Part shown: positions 6,552 through 7,636 of the stretch, piece by piece
Layout of the letters: every line of letters begins with the position of its first letter
Numbering within the stretch: position 1 is the first letter of the stretch
NCBI GenBank assembly: GCA_025352485.1
Contig: JANXTJ010000234.1
Location: 1 to 7,636, forward strand
Direction: 5' to 3'
Length of the DNA: 7,636 bases
Source of the DNA: Salinibacterium sp.
Lineage (GTDB): Bacteria > Actinomycetota > Actinomycetes > Actinomycetales > Microbacteriaceae
Made by a program: the position numbers and the translations under genes
The notes under the pieces: generated by a model
The model's input: the letters and a program-made list of their open reading frames with translations, nothing else
The model's database searches: none
What the model was told of the DNA's origin: nothing

Positions 6552-6995
6552 TTACAGGTGCCGGAAGCGGTCGGGGGCCAAGTCCCACGGGTCTTTGCCG
6601 AGCAGGTCCGCGACGGCGCGGAACACGCAGCTCTCCACCATCATTCGCTTGTGCAGGTCGTCGTAGCGATGCAGGCGCGAAAGTCGTTCGATCGGCAGGC
6701 GGTACAGGATGACGCGGCGCTGCGTCGGCAGCACCCGCCAGCGGTCGACGGCCGGCGTCGCCCCCAGCTCAGACGGCATGCCGGCGACCTCAAACGTGAC
6801 GGATGCCAACTCGTCCGGCCAGAGATCCTTAAGGTAGTCGGCCGTCGAGGCGACCGTCATCTCGAAGGTGTCGGCGCGACTGCGCAACAGCGGCAGATGC
6901 GGACCGGTGACGGCCGAGCGGATGCCGCGCCCATGCCGGTCTCGCCAGCCCGGCCGCGCGGATACTGAGGCCGCTTTCCTCGCCGGTTTCACCAT
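6552..6995 (-). CDS. Metallopeptidase-family (PF06262-like) protein lacking HExxH
   Basis: The 147-aa protein starts with the actinobacterial family signature RDRHGRGIRS (residues 18-27), then HLPLLRSRADTF, the segment WPDELASVTFEV (59-70) and VILYRLPIE (95-103), where the family has a strand and a hydrophobic L/I-Y-R-P-I-E motif. The helix that carries HExxH in active members is here MMVESCVFRAVADLLG (118-133), with no histidine pair, so zinc proteolysis is not expected and a binding or structural role is more likely. An ATG at 6998 would add one residue; I prefer the ATG at 6995 because the TAGAAT box then sits at exactly 6 nt, as at galE and gtrA. Homologues sit beside whiB2 in mycobacteria (I recall the Rv3259 region). 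It converges on the DUF5719-like gene with 28 bp between and diverges from the DUF3499 gene. Confidence 0.82.
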   Translation of the reverse strand: MVKPARKAASVSARPGWRDRHGRGIRSAVTGPHLPLLRSRADTFEMTVASTADYLKDLWPDELASVTFEVAGMPSELGATPAVDRWRVLPTQRRVILYRLPIERLSRLHRYDDLHKRMMVESCVFRAVADLLGKDPWDLAPDRFRHL

Positions 6996-7001
6996 CATCC
7001 A

Positions 7002-7007
7002 ATTCTA
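7002..7007 (-). promoter_or_regulatory. Candidate -10 box for the metallopeptidase-family gene
   Basis: TAGAAT on the minus strand, five of six bases of TATAAT, is followed by TGGATG and then the second of two tandem ATGs (6995). It leaves room for only 3 nt before the first ATG (6998), so it supports a leaderless start at the second. No ribosome binding site precedes either ATG. Confidence 0.5.
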
Positions 7008-7042
7008 TCGGCGCGGCTACCGCTGCCGATGGACGACCGCCG

Positions 7043-7048
7043 TAGGCT
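7043..7048 (+). promoter_or_regulatory. Candidate -10 box for the DUF3499 gene
   Basis: TAGGCT lies 9 nt before ATG 7058, the same box type and distance as at the glycosyltransferase gene (TAGTCT, 9 nt). It would drive the DUF3499 gene and the overlapping phosphomannomutase start. No -35 is evident. Confidence 0.38.
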
Positions 7049-7057
7049 CGCCTCACG

Positions 7058-7276
7058 ATGAATGGCCGTCCGTGTAGCAAGGTCGCCTGCAATCAGGACG
7101 CGACAGCCACTCTCACCTACGTCTACGCCGACTCGATGGCCGTTCTGGGCCCGTTGAGTCACTCGGCGGAACCGCACTGTTACGACCTCTGCGAGCGTCA
7201 CGCCGAGCGTCTCTCGGCCCCCCAGGGGTGGCAGGTCGTGCGTCATGTCGTGATGGGCAGTAGTTTTGGGGAATGA
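7058..7276 (+). CDS. DUF3499 family small Cys-rich protein
   Basis: The 72-aa protein has the sequence features of DUF3499: an N-terminal RPCSKVACNQDATATLTYVY block and YADSMAVLGPL, then a C-terminal HCYDLCERHAERL. Cysteines C6 and C11 with C41 and C45, plus H40 and H48, look like a zinc-ribbon-type metal site; metal binding is inferred from spacing. The function of the family is unknown. As I remember the family, members are often longer because of an acidic or low-complexity tail, absent here. It is part of the conserved actinobacterial whiB2 neighbourhood between the metallopeptidase-family gene and the phosphomannomutase. Its stop codon overlaps the next ATG (ATGA, 7273-7276), so the two are probably translated together. 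Confidence 0.85.
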   Translation: MNGRPCSKVACNQDATATLTYVYADSMAVLGPLSHSAEPHCYDLCERHAERLSAPQGWQVVRHVVMGSSFGE

Positions 7277-7636
7277 ATTCCACAACCTTGACGAGGCACA
7301 TCAAAGCCGTAGTTTTTGACCTAGACGACACCCTCGCCGAGTCGAAATCGACCATGGATCCGGCGATGAGCCAGGCCCTGGCTCGGTTGCTGGAGCGGGT
7401 GGAGGTCTGCATTATTTCGGGCGGCAGGTTCGAGCAATTTGAGGCGCAGGCGCTGCGCCACTTCGATGCCAGCCCGGAAGCGCTGAGCCGCTTGCACCGG
7501 GCGCGCCTCACGGTGGCCTACCCACTCATTCTGCGCCTCTACGACCAGCTGCGCCACGGCGAGCTGGTGAGCGAAAGCACGCTGCTGGCAGCGCTGGCCA
7601 TCGTCGAAAACTACGTTCTTCGCGGCTACATTGCCC
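7273..7636 (+). CDS. Chimeric ORF: phosphomannomutase N-terminus joined to a DUF262-like segment, open at the window edge
   Basis: The frame is open from ATG 7273 to the edge (121 codons). Residues 10-75 are the start of a HAD-IIB phosphomannomutase (mannose-6-phosphate to mannose-1-phosphate): KAVVFDLDDTLAESKSTMD holds nucleophile D16 and acid/base D18, and VCIISGGRFEQF holds motif II S49. In this family the text after LSRLH (71-75) normally goes on to a strand like LMPTCGTRYY. Here it reads RARLTVAYPLILRLYDQL and then a helix ending in VENYVLRGYIA, which resembles the helical middle region of DUF262/GmrSD proteins instead. The cap domain and HAD motifs III and IV are missing up to the edge, so mutase activity is not expected from this product. 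The start is fixed by the ATGA overlap with the DUF3499 gene and GGGGA just upstream. A natural fusion, a rearrangement boundary and an assembly error are all possible. Confidence 0.75.
   Translation, partial: MNSTTLTRHIKAVVFDLDDTLAESKSTMDPAMSQALARLLERVEVCIISGGRFEQFEAQALRHFDASPEALSRLHRARLTVAYPLILRLYDQLRHGELVSESTLLAALAIVENYVLRGYIA
7498..7636 (+). other. DUF262/GmrSD-like coding segment past the junction
   Basis: Residues 76-121 of the last frame have the pattern T-V-A-Y-P-L-I-L-R-L-Y, a short spacer with GELVSESTLLAALAIVENYVLR, and an R-G near the end. This matches the region between the N-terminal DUF262 nuclease-like domain and the C-terminal DUF1524 HNH domain in GmrSD-type restriction proteins, where aromatic-P-hydrophobic and E-x-Y-hydrophobic-R motifs recur (R-R is more usual than R-G). 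The call is from motif memory over 46 residues only. If correct, the N-terminal domain of that protein is absent and its C-terminal nuclease domain would lie right of the window. Confidence 0.6.

Noticed and set aside
6462..6968. Plus-strand open frame antisense to the metallopeptidase-family gene
   Set aside because: No motif or start signals; the minus-strand product has recognisable family motifs.
1..7636. CRISPR arrays, tRNA or rRNA genes, insertion-sequence ends, or long direct repeats
   Set aside because: None were seen on either strand by eye; in particular no terminal repeats or transposase fragments flank the junction near 7500.

Overview
The window is GC-rich with strong G/C preference at third codon positions. 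Gene content and order (a WhiB-type regulator, then a membrane glycosyltransferase, a DUF5719-like protein, a degenerate metallopeptidase-family protein, a DUF3499 protein and a eukaryotic-type phosphomannomutase) point to an actinobacterium. A member of Micrococcales, probably Microbacteriaceae, is the best guess. The taxonomic call rests on family recognition from memory, not on a search.

Layout. Positions 1-185 hold the C-terminal end of a GDP-mannose 4,6-dehydratase, followed by a UDP-glucose 4-epimerase (243-1223). A 96-bp regulatory gap carries a clear sigma70-type promoter, a 12-bp perfect palindrome and a longer dyad, and leads into a WhiB2-like regulator (1320-1646). Convergent to it is a GtrA-type membrane protein (1694-2086, minus). 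Divergent from gtrA is a coupled pair: a 939-aa membrane glycosyltransferase (2175-4994) overlapping by 4 nt a 510-aa single-anchor extracytoplasmic protein of DUF5719 type (4991-6523). A metallopeptidase-family protein without HExxH lies on the minus strand (6552-6995). Divergent from that are a small Cys-rich DUF3499 protein (7058-7276) and, overlapping by 4 nt, a phosphomannomutase start codon at 7273.

Function. Most genes fit cell-envelope glycan work: making and converting sugar nucleotides (mannose-1-phosphate, GDP-mannose derivatives, UDP-galactose), moving lipid-linked sugars (GtrA) and transferring them at the membrane (glycosyltransferase plus DUF5719 partner). The WhiB2-like protein is an Fe-S regulator of growth and division whose neighbourhood is conserved across actinobacteria.

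Two things stand out. First, the last gene changes identity in mid-frame: about 75 codons of phosphomannomutase run without a stop into a segment that looks like the helical middle of a DUF262/GmrSD-type defence protein. This is a real recombination or island boundary, or an assembly chimera. Second, five of the genes have a TAGNNT hexamer exactly 6 or 9 nt before the start codon and no convincing Shine-Dalgarno sequence, which suggests a shared leaderless promoter design. whiB and the two overlapping downstream genes do not follow this rule.
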